Below are positions 29,126 to 38,515 of a stretch of 64,000 bases of DNA, piece by piece. The notes beneath the pieces were generated by a model. The model was given only the letters and a program-made list of their open reading frames with translations, searched no databases and had not been told where the DNA came from. How positions within the stretch are numbered: the stretch's first letter is position 1; each line of letters begins with the position of its first letter. Position numbers and translations under genes: made by a program. The DNA is from Candida dubliniensis CD36 (taxonomy: Eukaryota; Ascomycota; Pichiomycetes; Serinales; Debaryomycetaceae), in assembly GCF_000026945.1 (NCBI RefSeq), contig NC_012866.1:930001-994000 (forward strand). Reading direction: 5' to 3'.

Positions 29126-29583
29126 TGAGCAGCTGCCATAGTTTGTTACGATATCAACAAATTGCTTTCTACGAAATCCGCTAGTTTTGTTTTTGGGGTT
29201 ATGAAGAAGTTTTCGTTGCTATAAGAATTAGCGCCGAATTCCCCGTTTTGATTAAGGCAAGATCCGGTACAAAAAAAGAAAAAAAAGATTTCGGGTACTT
29301 TTTGGTTCCCCACTGGATACTAAATCCCTACAATAAATACATCTTTTTTTTTTTTGTTGTTGTGGCGGTAAACTTTTTCAAATTGTTGAGATTGCGGGGC
29401 GGCGGGGACCTCTGCTCACTTAAATCTTGGGGTGGGGAAATCTGTTTTGAAAATTTACCGAGGGGACGGTCAAGAGTTGGGGGTGCCAGTATTTGATGAT
29501 ATAAATAATGTTCAATATCTTTCTCTTGCTAAGATGTTCTTTGGCTTGAATAAGAACCTCGCGCATATACCAAATAAACAACC
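29126..29583. other. Promoter region of the FAA2-type gene
   Basis: About 460 bases without a gene. It has a T tract (29343-29355), a GC-rich block around 29394-29410 that is unusual for this AT-rich DNA, and the CCGAGG site listed separately. A TATA-like GATATAAATAAT lies at 29498-29509. Confidence 0.5.
29458..29463. promoter_or_regulatory. CCGAGG (FarA/Ctf1-type) site upstream of FAA2-type gene
   Basis: CCGAGG (CCTCGG on the other strand) lies about 120 bases before the ATG. In filamentous fungi and Candida this hexamer is the site of the FarA/Ctf1 zinc-cluster factors that switch on fatty-acid use genes. The match to an acyl-CoA synthetase promoter makes it plausible, though one copy of a hexamer is weak evidence. 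Confidence 0.45.
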
Positions 29584-31824
29584 ATGACAAAGTTACCATC
29601 GATTTCAGAAACTGATACCGTCTATGCAGACGACAATAAACCATATATTTTTGAAAACCCAAATGATTACCCAATAGAAACTTTGGTTAATCATATTTTG
29701 CCCTTCCCACAAGAAGTTGCAGGTGAATCTGTCAAAATCCCCGGTACTGCTGAAAAAGGATTTTCAGAAATATACCGTAACGCAGCCACTCCCAATGGAA
29801 TCAAATCTGGTTTAATTCAAGGGTTAGATACCTATCATGCTATATTTGAGAATTCAGCTCAAGTTTACCCCGATGAACCATGTCTTGCTTTCCATGAGTA
29901 TGATTACGAGAATTCTCAGCATTTAGAACGATACGCTTCAATCAGCTACAAAGAAGTCTACGAAAGGAAAAACAATTTGGCAGCAGGGTTATTCTTTTTA
30001 TTATCTGCTAACCCTTTTAAGAATAATTCATTGGAGTCACATCGCAAGATTGATAACCATAGCAGAGATTATAAAACTTATGATAGTGAGAATTTGTCTT
30101 TTATTGTGACATTCTACTCGGGTAATAGAGTCGAATGGATCTTGTCAGATTTGGCATGCTCCTCAAACTCAATCACATCGACTGCCTTGTATGACACTTT
30201 GGGACACGATGCATCCAAATATATTTTAGAGTCTACTGAATCTCCAGTTATTATTTCCTCAAAAGAACACATTCGTGGGTTAATTAATTTGAAAAAAGAA
30301 GATCCTCAGGCATTAGCTTCAATTATTTTGATTGTGTCTATGGAACCGTTAACGCAAAAGGATCAACACTTGGTTGACTATGCTGAGTCAAACAACATAA
30401 AATTATATGACTTTTCTCAAGTTGAAAGAACTGGGGCAATCTTCCCTCACAAAGAATGCCCTCCAAATAGCGAAACTGTTTTCACAATTACCTTCACTTC
30501 TGGGACTACTGGAGCAAATCCTAAGGGGGTTCTTTTACCACAAAGATGCTGTGCTTCAGCAATAATTGGCTACAGTGCATTAGTGCCACATCATAAGGGA
30601 ACCAAAGAGTTTGCCTTTTTACCATTGGCTCATATTTTCGAAAGACACATACTGTCAGCAATGTTTTTATTTGGAGGTTCAGTAGCATTTCCGAGATTGG
30701 GCGGAACTCCATTGACTCTTTTTGAAGATTTGAAATTATGGAAACCGACATTTATGGCGAATGTACCCCGAATCTTTACCAAGATTGAAGCTGGAATTAA
30801 AGCAACCACAGTTGACTCTACTTCATCAGTTACACGTTCTCTTTATAACAGAGCCATTGAGACTAAACGTAGCAGACAAGTAAAAGACGGTGAAAGTGGT
30901 GGTCATTTCGTTTATGACCAATTATTGATTAAGAAATTGAGAAAAGAGATTGGTTTCGACAATATGGAATTTTGCTTTACTGGAGGTGCTCCAATTTCAC
31001 CAGATACTATTAAGTTTTTAAAGGCAAGCTTAGGTATTGGTTTTGCTCAAGGTTACGGTAGCAGTGAATCTTTTGCTGGGATGTTGATGTCATTGCCATT
31101 CAAGCACTCGTCGGTAGGAACATGTGGAGTTATTTCTCCAACAATGGAAGCCAGAATCAGAGAGTTGCCATCGATGGGGTACAATTTGAACGATGTGGGT
31201 GGGCCTCGTGGTGAGTTACAGCTTCGTGGAGCACAATTGTTTACCAAGTACTACAAAAACGAGGAGGAAACAACCAAGGCAATTGATAAAGATGGTTGGT
31301 TTTCCACTGGTGATGTTGCACAAATCACCGACGATGGGTTGTTTAAGATTATTGACAGAGTAAAGAACTTTTTCAAGTTGGCACAAGGTGAATATGTGAC
31401 TCCAGAAAAGATTGAAGGGGTTTATTTGTCATCGAATTCCTTATTAACCCAACTATTTGTTCATGGAGACTTTTTGCAGACCTATCTTGTGGGAATTGTT
31501 GGTATAGACTCTGTTGGCATCCGCAGTTACATAAAAAGTACGTTCCAAAAAGAAATCAGCACCGATGAAGAGATTATTGCTTTTTTTGAATCCCCCAAAA
31601 ATAGAAGAATCTTGTTACAAGATATTAATGGAAACGTTGCAGGTAAACTTCAAGGGTTTGAAAAGCTACATAACATAGAAGTTGCATTTGAACCGCTAAC
31701 ACTTGATAGAGGAGTTGTTACACCAACAATGAAAATAAGAAGACCAATATGTACCAAGTTCTTCAAGAAGGATATTGAAAAGTTGTACAACGAAGGATCT
31801 TTAGTTAGAAATAGCAACTTGTAG
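29584..31824 (+). CDS. FAA2: Long/medium-chain fatty acyl-CoA synthetase, Faa2 type
   Basis: A 746-residue AMP-forming ligase that activates fatty acids with ATP and CoA. The AMP-binding P-loop TFTSGTTGANPKGV (about 303-316), FLPLAHIFERH, QGYGSSESFAG and the GWFSTGDVAQI motif are all intact. The protein aligns with yeast Faa2 along its length (744 residues), including the ending NEGSLV. Faa2 is peroxisomal and feeds medium-chain acids to beta-oxidation. The C terminus is SNL, which fits a relaxed PTS1 (S-N-L) though not the classic SKL. The relation to Faa1/Faa4 is more distant. Candida has several FAA2 paralogues and I cannot say which this is. Its end is 48 bases from the convergent UTP18. 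Confidence 0.88.
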   Translation: MTKLPSISETDTVYADDNKPYIFENPNDYPIETLVNHILPFPQEVAGESVKIPGTAEKGFSEIYRNAATPNGIKSGLIQGLDTYHAIFENSAQVYPDEPCLAFHEYDYENSQHLERYASISYKEVYERKNNLAAGLFFLLSANPFKNNSLESHRKIDNHSRDYKTYDSENLSFIVTFYSGNRVEWILSDLACSSNSITSTALYDTLGHDASKYILESTESPVIISSKEHIRGLINLKKEDPQALASIILIVSMEPLTQKDQHLVDYAESNNIKLYDFSQVERTGAIFPHKECPPNSETVFTITFTSGTTGANPKGVLLPQRCCASAIIGYSALVPHHKGTKEFAFLPLAHIFERHILSAMFLFGGSVAFPRLGGTPLTLFEDLKLWKPTFMANVPRIFTKIEAGIKATTVDSTSSVTRSLYNRAIETKRSRQVKDGESGGHFVYDQLLIKKLRKEIGFDNMEFCFTGGAPISPDTIKFLKASLGIGFAQGYGSSESFAGMLMSLPFKHSSVGTCGVISPTMEARIRELPSMGYNLNDVGGPRGELQLRGAQLFTKYYKNEEETTKAIDKDGWFSTGDVAQITDDGLFKIIDRVKNFFKLAQGEYVTPEKIEGVYLSSNSLLTQLFVHGDFLQTYLVGIVGIDSVGIRSYIKSTFQKEISTDEEIIAFFESPKNRRILLQDINGNVAGKLQGFEKLHNIEVAFEPLTLDRGVVTPTMKIRRPICTKFFKKDIEKLYNEGSLVRNSNL

Positions 31825-31872
31825 TTCAATAAAAATGTACAATATTTATTATTTGTTTTCTCTATATCCATA

Positions 31873-33564
31873 TTAATAATGGTTCAAACGCCACAAGGTT
31901 ACTTTACCAGATTGGTTTCCAATGGCCAACATTTCGTTATTTGGCGAGAATGCAATGCTTGTAACTTTACCTAATGGAGTACCACTGGTTGGCCAGTTGC
32001 TGTAGACAGAACCACTTGGTAAGTGCACCAACCTTAAAGCATCACGTTTGGCTCTTGATGCAATACATAACAATTGTCCGTCAGGGTTGAACACCAACGA
32101 CGATATTGATGTGATTAAGTTTTCCACTGTTTTGATTGGCTTGGGATGAGCCGTTTCGGGAATGAATCCCAATCGATCATAAATGTTGACTATCCCATTA
32201 TTATTACCAATAGCAACCCAACGATTGTTTTTACCACCAATTTGTAACTTGGTAATTCCTACACCACCATCATCATACCATTTCCGAATGATCTTATTAG
32301 GGGTTTTGGAAGTGATTTTCCCTTCAAGAGCAAACTCCCACACTTCACCAGCGGAATTTATAATCATAATAAAGGATTCATCGTTGGCAAATGCAAAATC
32401 AACTATTGTCCCTTCAATTTTAAATCCATGAATCCAATGTCCGGTTTGGGCATTTAATAGATTGCACCACCCATTGTTACCAGTTAATCCAATGTATGTA
32501 CCTCGGGGACTTATTTTAAAGTACTCAAACGATTTCTGTGTTTGCTCATGCCCATATAATCGGCTGATTTTCTCTATTTCTCCAGTTGATAAATTAATTT
32601 TATTCATGTATCTTCTTCGGCCACTGGCATATATTAAGTTACTGTTTTTGGCATCATCGCCAGATTTACTTGACAACTGTGGATAGAAGCTAGCTTGCAT
32701 TATTGGACAGTTTTTCAAAAAATATGAAGTAATAAAGTTGTTTGATTTCCCGTCAATTTGATAGATTCGAATGGTTTTATCAAACCCACCTGTTAGCAAA
32801 ATTGGGTAGTTTGGATGGAAATCAATTGTTTGGATACCCGATTTCCCAATTCTTTTATAGTTTGCATCTTTCAATCTTGTTATAGATATTTTATTGGCAG
32901 AAATTAGCTTCAATTGTTTTGTATTTATAAATTTTTCTGTGCTTGACAAAATATTTAATAATGCAGTTGTTGACCCTAATCGTCCTTCCTCATCTTCATT
33001 GTCAATGTCAACATCCGACAATTCCTTCTCCTCATCACTGTTGTCTTCTATATCCTCTATCCATTGAGGTCTTGGGTATATCTTTTCAAATTGGGATCTC
33101 AATCTAACAATATATGACTTGCCAGATATAACTGAATCCTGTGGTGTTTTCCTCAATTTTTTTAATTTATCTGAGGTTAATAGAGAGATGTTGATTTTTT
33201 CATCATCGCTATCCTCCCATGCATTATCTGAATCCTGATCAAGATCCTCTTCCTCGTCTTGCTCCTCATCTATTTCCATATCATCAACATCATGATGTTC
33301 TTCATTATTTCCATCATCAATAAAAAATAAATCTTCATCTTGCAAATCTTCGATATCTGATGCGTTCTCCAGACCGCCTTCCTGGTCATTCAAATTCTCA
33401 TCTACCTCTTCGTCCTCATCTGATGAATAATCATACAAATTGTCTAACTTTTTCAAATTGTTCTCAAATCCTGCTGCATCTCCAAACACCAATTTCTCCA
33501 ATAATATTTCTTCTTCATCTTTAGGAGGTATTATGACTTCTTCCCCTTGTATGTTTGTAGGCAT
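31873..33564 (-). CDS. UTP18: U3 snoRNP (SSU processome) protein Utp18
   Basis: A 563-residue WD-repeat protein. The N-terminal ~175 residues are very acidic and disordered and contain EDLFFIDD (about 79-86). This fits the arch-interaction motif (LFxhD, h hydrophobic) by which Utp18 recruits the Mtr4 helicase and exosome to the 5' ETS. The remaining ~330 residues hold about seven WD repeats, such as GIQTIDFHPNYPILLTGGFD and VTSIAFSPNNEMLAIGNQSG. Utp18 acts in early 18S rRNA processing in the nucleolus. Length fits yeast Utp18 (594). PAC and RRPE motifs lie upstream. Confidence 0.92.
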   Translation of the reverse strand: MPTNIQGEEVIIPPKDEEEILLEKLVFGDAAGFENNLKKLDNLYDYSSDEDEEVDENLNDQEGGLENASDIEDLQDEDLFFIDDGNNEEHHDVDDMEIDEEQDEEEDLDQDSDNAWEDSDDEKINISLLTSDKLKKLRKTPQDSVISGKSYIVRLRSQFEKIYPRPQWIEDIEDNSDEEKELSDVDIDNEDEEGRLGSTTALLNILSSTEKFINTKQLKLISANKISITRLKDANYKRIGKSGIQTIDFHPNYPILLTGGFDKTIRIYQIDGKSNNFITSYFLKNCPIMQASFYPQLSSKSGDDAKNSNLIYASGRRRYMNKINLSTGEIEKISRLYGHEQTQKSFEYFKISPRGTYIGLTGNNGWCNLLNAQTGHWIHGFKIEGTIVDFAFANDESFIMIINSAGEVWEFALEGKITSKTPNKIIRKWYDDGGVGITKLQIGGKNNRWVAIGNNNGIVNIYDRLGFIPETAHPKPIKTVENLITSISSLVFNPDGQLLCIASRAKRDALRLVHLPSGSVYSNWPTSGTPLGKVTSIAFSPNNEMLAIGNQSGKVTLWRLNHY

Positions 33565-33633
33565 GGCTGATGGGCTATAGTATTGGAAGGTGTACGTAAT
33601 TCTCTTTTTTTGCCAAAAAAAAAAAAAAAAAAA

Positions 33634-33679
33634 AAAAATTTCAGTTTTGTTAGTGCGAGATGAGATTTATGATGATGAG
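33634..33679. promoter_or_regulatory. RRPE and two PAC cores upstream of UTP18
   Basis: AAAAATTTCA at 33634-33643 (TGAAATTTTT on the minus strand) is an RRPE-like element. GATGAG cores at 33659-33664 and 33674-33679 are PAC sites. They lie 70-115 bases before the UTP18 ATG, in the usual joint arrangement for ribosome-biogenesis genes. Confidence 0.6.
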
Positions 33680-33818
33680 GTCGTGTAATGGCGTACCATC
33701 AATGATTGCAAATATATACGGGATTTAAACTATTAACAATTTTTTATAAAATATGAAAGCTGAAAAAAAAAAAAGGTATATATGCTATAAAATAATGTAC
33801 GTACATTTTGTGTTGGCT

Positions 33819-36800
33819 TTATTTCCCATTTTTCATTTTGTTGATAAAATTAATAAAATACTTTTTGAAATCTTTCAAATCCAAATTATGCAAGTTCAAG
33901 CAAAAGTCATTACATAAATCTTGAGATAATCCCATATTCAACAAATAATTACTCAAGACAACTATAAATTCATCATGTTTTTTCAATTCAAAACTCTTCA
34001 ACAATACGGCAATTTCTTGTGCAATTAATCGATATTGTGCATCGTTCAAATTAAATTCTTGTTTTTGAAATGGCAATTCAAACGAAAGATTGATTACTTT
34101 GTTGATCAAGAATTCATCTATACCTTCAATTGGTGGTAAATTTTCGCTGTATTTGTCCTCTTTATCGTCCAATTTACCTCCACTTCCACCAAAAACATTA
34201 ACAAAATTGGTCAATTGGACAATGGCTAATTTTGACGTGGCCGTATCGCCCAAATCGTAAGAATATTCAAACACTTTACCAATGATTTCTGGCAATTCTT
34301 GTTTATTTGACTCAGTGATCAACAAACTTGAAAGATGATTCATAACGATTGAACTGATAAAGTTTAAAATTGCTCGTTTAAGGGAATTCTTATCTCTAAT
34401 GATATCTGGTCGCAAATTCTCGTCTTCAATTACTGGGCTTTGCAAAACCAGAAATATTTTTTGAAATAATGGTGTTATAAAGTTATTTAACAACTGGTAT
34501 ATGTTGTCGTCTGTTTTAAAGTTATGAGCTATTTGTCCAAGAAAACTTAAGAAATCACTATATTCACTAATTTTCAAATTTGATGATGACCAAATAACAG
34601 TTATCAATTTCGACAAGTGTTGGCTAATTATTAAATTGTTCTTGCCATTATTATCATTGTCGCTTTTGAAAATTGGAATAAATCTGGCAAAGGCAAATCT
34701 AGTAGCGTCCCTAATCATTTCGTGGCTCGAAAAGTTTTCCAATGTGATTAAAACAACTTGAGCGGCATTGTCTATTTTGGCAACGACATCAGGCAAAAAC
34801 TTTAACCCCGACTCATAATCATATCCTCGTACTAAGGTACCAATTGCTTGTAAAGAGTGGTGTGCCTGTAAAATAACAATTGGTTCTCGTTGCGATTCAG
34901 GGATAGAAATACACTTTTCTAGGTCGCTGAAAATTGGCTGGAAAATCAAATCAATCAACTTCAGTTTTAATTGAGACAATTCATTAGGGATCAAAGATAT
35001 CAACAACCCCATTGTTTCAAATAGATATTGTTGATTGTTGAAATTACCATTCTCAACAATATCATCGTCTTCATCTTTTGTTGGCAACTCTGCCTTAATC
35101 ACCAATAATGGTTGCATCTTCACCACTATCGATTCAATCAATGTTTCATTATCCAATTTAGGCTTGGTTAATTTGATGAACCGGAAAAACAAATACCAGC
35201 TTCGAATACGAACTTTTTCATTGTCATTAAACAATCCCAATGGACTTGTGAAAATTTGTAGAATCTTGATAATCAATTGAAAATTTGATTCTCGACTAAC
35301 CAAGAAATTATAATGCTTGACAATTAATTCAAAAAAGTTTGATTGAATCATAGGATGGTTTATTTTCAAGATTAAATCGGAATTAATCAATTTGATTAAG
35401 AATTCCTGGAAAATCAAGTATGGTTTGCTTTGGTTAATTTCATTTCTCGATATTTGGAAAACGTTGTTTCTAATGCTATCGGAGAACCCATTCAATTGAT
35501 ACAATCCCAATTCTATTTTTCTCCAGTTGACGTTATTAATGTTGTCAATATTGGTTTCAAAAATAGACTCATTAATTATTATTGGAATTGATTCAAGGTA
35601 CAACTGTGGTTCTAAGAGGGCAATAGTATCCTGAAAGCTTTTTAACTTTGCTCTGAAATCCAAAAATTGAGCTTGGGAATCCTCATCCAGAACCCCATCA
35701 TCATCGTCATCAAATCTCATTTTCAATATCAATTTATTTAAGAGAGTAGACATCAAATCCACGGTATATAATTGCCGGGTTTTTTTACTCAAGGTTAAAA
35801 ACTGTTGTAAAAACGGGAACACATTTTGAGAAACGTCATCATAATTATGGTTTAAACATCCCAAAATTGCTGGCCATAACTTGAACAATTGAGCATTGAC
35901 TTGTTCCAATAAACCCGATTGATTTTCTAAAACTATTAACAATTCTTGTCCAATTTGATTTAATAATTTGGCAACAAATTCCATAAATTCAACATCTTCA
36001 TCGTCGTTGTCCTCACTGCTCTTGTCACCAGTATTGTTTTTATCAATTAAATTCAATGTACTGATAAAATCTGTCAAGTTCAACAATGAAAGCAATTCTA
36101 GTTTATTTTCTGGAGCCATTTTTTTAGAAATTATATCTATCAAAGTTTCACAAGTTGTATTTCTCAATTGCAGATTCTGTAAAAAGCTGAAAACAGTGTT
36201 GATAAATTCGGGGGAAATAAATAATGAAATCTCCATCCAACTGACATACTGCCCAACAATCTTAAGGGTATTGTTCAAAATTTCCTCTGAGTGTGCAAAC
36301 GATGGATTGGCTAAAATTTGGATCCAACTGGTCACCATTTGTTGCATATCTTGAGTACGAATGGCATCCTTCAAAAGATTATTTCTATCATGTATTTCTT
36401 GGGACCTTGTGATATACTTGTCACCAATTTCCGAGTGAATCCCAATTAAAATCCTTGTATAATAATCAATAGCCAAGAGGTTGTTGGAATTAGTGGTAGC
36501 TGGCTCAGACACATTGATCAAGTCAAGCAAGTCCTTAATGAAATTAGGATAAATATTGATATACACTTGACAAAACTGTTTTGCGAGGATTTGGGCAAAT
36601 TTATTTCTCAAATGAGCAGGATCCTGTAAATTATTATTGATATAGCATGATAAACATTTGAAAAGTTCCTGATTCAATGCAAAGACTTGTTCCTGATTCA
36701 ATTTATCGATATTCTCATCAATCACTTGGTAAACGAAAAACTTTAACCCATCGTTGATGCTTTCATTGCTTGATTTGATCAAAATATCTACACATGCTTT

Positions 36801-36917
36801 ATACCCTTCCTCTGTTGATTTAATGTGATTAATAAATTCAAATGCCTGGTTTTTCAATGTTGGATCAGCTGTCCCACTTAGCGCTATTTCAACTGCTTGA
36901 TGTATTTGTTGTTCCAT
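33819..36917 (-). CDS. LOS1: Exportin-t (tRNA nuclear exporter)
   Basis: A 1032-residue HEAT-repeat karyopherin. The N-terminal ~150 residues follow yeast Los1 and exportin-t, for instance LRNKFAQILAKQFCQVYINIYP, the exportin-1/exportin-t domain. Los1 exports mature tRNA from the nucleus with Ran-GTP. Two acidic blocks (about 305-312 and 401-409) are typical surface loops. Length fits the yeast protein (1100). ATG 36917 is directly before the conserved start MEQQIHQAVEIAL. Downstream it is separated from UTP18 (same strand) by about 250 bases with two long A tracts. Confidence 0.92.
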   Translation of the reverse strand: MEQQIHQAVEIALSGTADPTLKNQAFEFINHIKSTEEGYKACVDILIKSSNESINDGLKFFVYQVIDENIDKLNQEQVFALNQELFKCLSCYINNNLQDPAHLRNKFAQILAKQFCQVYINIYPNFIKDLLDLINVSEPATTNSNNLLAIDYYTRILIGIHSEIGDKYITRSQEIHDRNNLLKDAIRTQDMQQMVTSWIQILANPSFAHSEEILNNTLKIVGQYVSWMEISLFISPEFINTVFSFLQNLQLRNTTCETLIDIISKKMAPENKLELLSLLNLTDFISTLNLIDKNNTGDKSSEDNDDEDVEFMEFVAKLLNQIGQELLIVLENQSGLLEQVNAQLFKLWPAILGCLNHNYDDVSQNVFPFLQQFLTLSKKTRQLYTVDLMSTLLNKLILKMRFDDDDDGVLDEDSQAQFLDFRAKLKSFQDTIALLEPQLYLESIPIIINESIFETNIDNINNVNWRKIELGLYQLNGFSDSIRNNVFQISRNEINQSKPYLIFQEFLIKLINSDLILKINHPMIQSNFFELIVKHYNFLVSRESNFQLIIKILQIFTSPLGLFNDNEKVRIRSWYLFFRFIKLTKPKLDNETLIESIVVKMQPLLVIKAELPTKDEDDDIVENGNFNNQQYLFETMGLLISLIPNELSQLKLKLIDLIFQPIFSDLEKCISIPESQREPIVILQAHHSLQAIGTLVRGYDYESGLKFLPDVVAKIDNAAQVVLITLENFSSHEMIRDATRFAFARFIPIFKSDNDNNGKNNLIISQHLSKLITVIWSSSNLKISEYSDFLSFLGQIAHNFKTDDNIYQLLNNFITPLFQKIFLVLQSPVIEDENLRPDIIRDKNSLKRAILNFISSIVMNHLSSLLITESNKQELPEIIGKVFEYSYDLGDTATSKLAIVQLTNFVNVFGGSGGKLDDKEDKYSENLPPIEGIDEFLINKVINLSFELPFQKQEFNLNDAQYRLIAQEIAVLLKSFELKKHDEFIVVLSNYLLNMGLSQDLCNDFCLNLHNLDLKDFKKYFINFINKMKNGK

Positions 36918-37313
36918 ATATATATGTGAATCAATTAATGAAAATCTATGCTGGGATGTCTATAAAATAAGGAAAGAAAAAAAAAAAAAAAAAAAAGAAA
37001 GACACTTTAATCAAATGACAACAACAGACGGTTTGGAGAGTAATATCTATTTCTCTCTCTGAGCTTGCACACCAAAATCCAACAGTATCTATAAATGAAA
37101 ATATTGACACACTTTATTTGTGATTGGTAAGGAGTAATGTTCTTCTAAAACGATGAAGCTATAGGTGTTCTTATTGTTACCGTAAAAGAAAAGTGTTTTG
37201 TAATGCTGCTCAAAAAAAAAAAAAAAAAAAAATTTTTGATTTCACACAGTATTTGGTAGAGCTGAAAAAATTTTACTTGTCTATTTATACACGACTCACT
37301 TTAAAAGTGCAAC
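36918..37313. other. Intergenic region between LOS1 and MCY1
   Basis: About 400 bases, both neighbours on the minus strand, so this is the LOS1 promoter and the MCY1 3' region. It carries A tracts at about 36978-36997 and 37212-37231. I see no RNA gene. Confidence 0.55.
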
Positions 37314-38411
37314 CTAATCTAATACAGCATACTTTTGCAAATGTGGTGGAATGGCTTCGTATAATCCCTTTTCAGTTAACCATTTTTTGGAAAAGATTCT
37401 GTCGGCATACTTATGGGCCAGATCAGCTAATACGGTAACAACATTGCTTCCTTCAGGCAACAGCTTGGCTACTTCAACTGCTGCAGCTACGTTTAATGCA
37501 CCAGTGCCACCAAGATACAACCCTTCTTCATCTAATAAACGATAAACCATAGCAATTGAATCCTCGTCAGGAATCTTGACTGCATCGTCAATCAAATCTA
37601 TATCTGATTGCAAGTTGTCGGTAACTCTACCTTGACCAATTCCTTCTGTAAATGATGATCCACTCCTAATCATTTCTTTGCCCCCAGATTTAATGTGCGA
37701 GTATAACACCGAGCCTGGTGGATCGGCCAATACTGCTTTCACTTTGCCATTGGATATGTCCTTCAAGTATCTGGTTATACCAGCGAATGTGCCACCAGTG
37801 CCAGTTGAACAAGTGAAAGCATCAACTTTACCATCCAATTGTGCCCATATTTCTGGGCCCGTAGTTTCTATATGAGCTTGTCGATTGGCCACATTATCAA
37901 ACTGGTTAGTCCATACAGCATTATCCAATCTTTCTGCGTGTCTTTTGGCTTGGTGGTTGTAATTTTCTGGATCGGTGAAGGCTACAGCTGGTACTGGGTA
38001 CACTTCAGCACCTAACAATCTCAATGTCTCAATTTTATTTTGTGATTGTGTGTTGGGCATATAGATGACACATTTGTATCCACGAGCTCGACATACATGA
38101 GCCAATCCAATACCTGTATTCCCTGCCGTCCCCTCAACAATGGTCCCTCCAGGCTTGATTAATCCTTTCTGCTCAGCATCCTTAATCATATACAAGGCTG
38201 CACGGTCCTTGATGGATCCGCCTGGATTCATGAACTCCGCCTTTCCATAGATATTTCGGTCTATGCATTCAGAAATTCTTGGTAATTTCAACAAAGGGGT
38301 GTTTCCAATCGCTCCAGGGAACCCAGTTTCACTGACAAGTGGGATAAATGGGAGTTTAAGTGGGGTATTGGTAGTAATGGAAATTGACCGTTTGGCTATT
38401 CTGCCCAACAT
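37314..38411 (-). CDS. MCY1: Mitochondrial cysteine synthase-like PLP enzyme
   Basis: A 365-residue fold-type II PLP enzyme. The N terminus ([16 protein letters not shown]) is basic and Ser/Thr-rich like a mitochondrial presequence. [10 protein letters not shown] supplies Lys68 for [14 protein letters not shown] binds substrate, and [10 protein letters not shown] forms the phosphate-binding loop. The best match is yeast Mcy1 (YGR012W), a mitochondrial cysteine synthase-like protein, although the activity of Mcy1 itself has been debated. O-acetylserine or O-acetylhomoserine sulphydrylase activity is a family inference. A perfect TCACGTGA, the Cbf1 site of sulphur genes, lies about 100 bases upstream and supports a link to sulphur metabolism. 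Confidence 0.88.
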   Translation of the reverse strand: MLGRIAKRSISITTNTPLKLPFIPLVSETGFPGAIGNTPLLKLPRISECIDRNIYGKAEFMNPGGSIKDRAALYMIKDAEQKGLIKPGGTIVEGTAGNTGIGLAHVCRARGYKCVIYMPNTQSQNKIETLRLLGAEVYPVPAVAFTDPENYNHQAKRHAERLDNAVWTNQFDNVANRQAHIETTGPEIWAQLDGKVDAFTCSTGTGGTFAGITRYLKDISNGKVKAVLADPPGSVLYSHIKSGGKEMIRSGSSFTEGIGQGRVTDNLQSDIDLIDDAVKIPDEDSIAMVYRLLDEEGLYLGGTGALNVAAAVEVAKLLPEGSNVVTVLADLAHKYADRIFSKKWLTEKGLYEAIPPHLQKYAVLD

Positions 38412-38507
38412 GATAAAGTGTAGTTTGGAAAGTGATAAGTCTGGGGTTCGACGTTCGTTTTTTTTTGGAGTATTTTTCTACGTTGATAATAAAATTAAGA
38501 TACTATT

Positions 38508-38515
38508 TCACGTGA
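38508..38515. promoter_or_regulatory. Cbf1/Met4-type E-box TCACGTGA upstream of MCY1
   Basis: A perfect palindrome TCACGTGA, about 100 bases before the MCY1 ATG. Cbf1 with Met4 binds this site in promoters of sulphur amino-acid genes, which fits a cysteine synthase-like product. Cbf1 in CTG-clade yeasts also binds ribosomal promoters. Confidence 0.6.

Noticed and set aside
33617..33638. Long A tract as a specific regulatory element
   Set aside because: Tracts of this size occur in front of most genes in the window and mark nucleosome-poor promoters in general.
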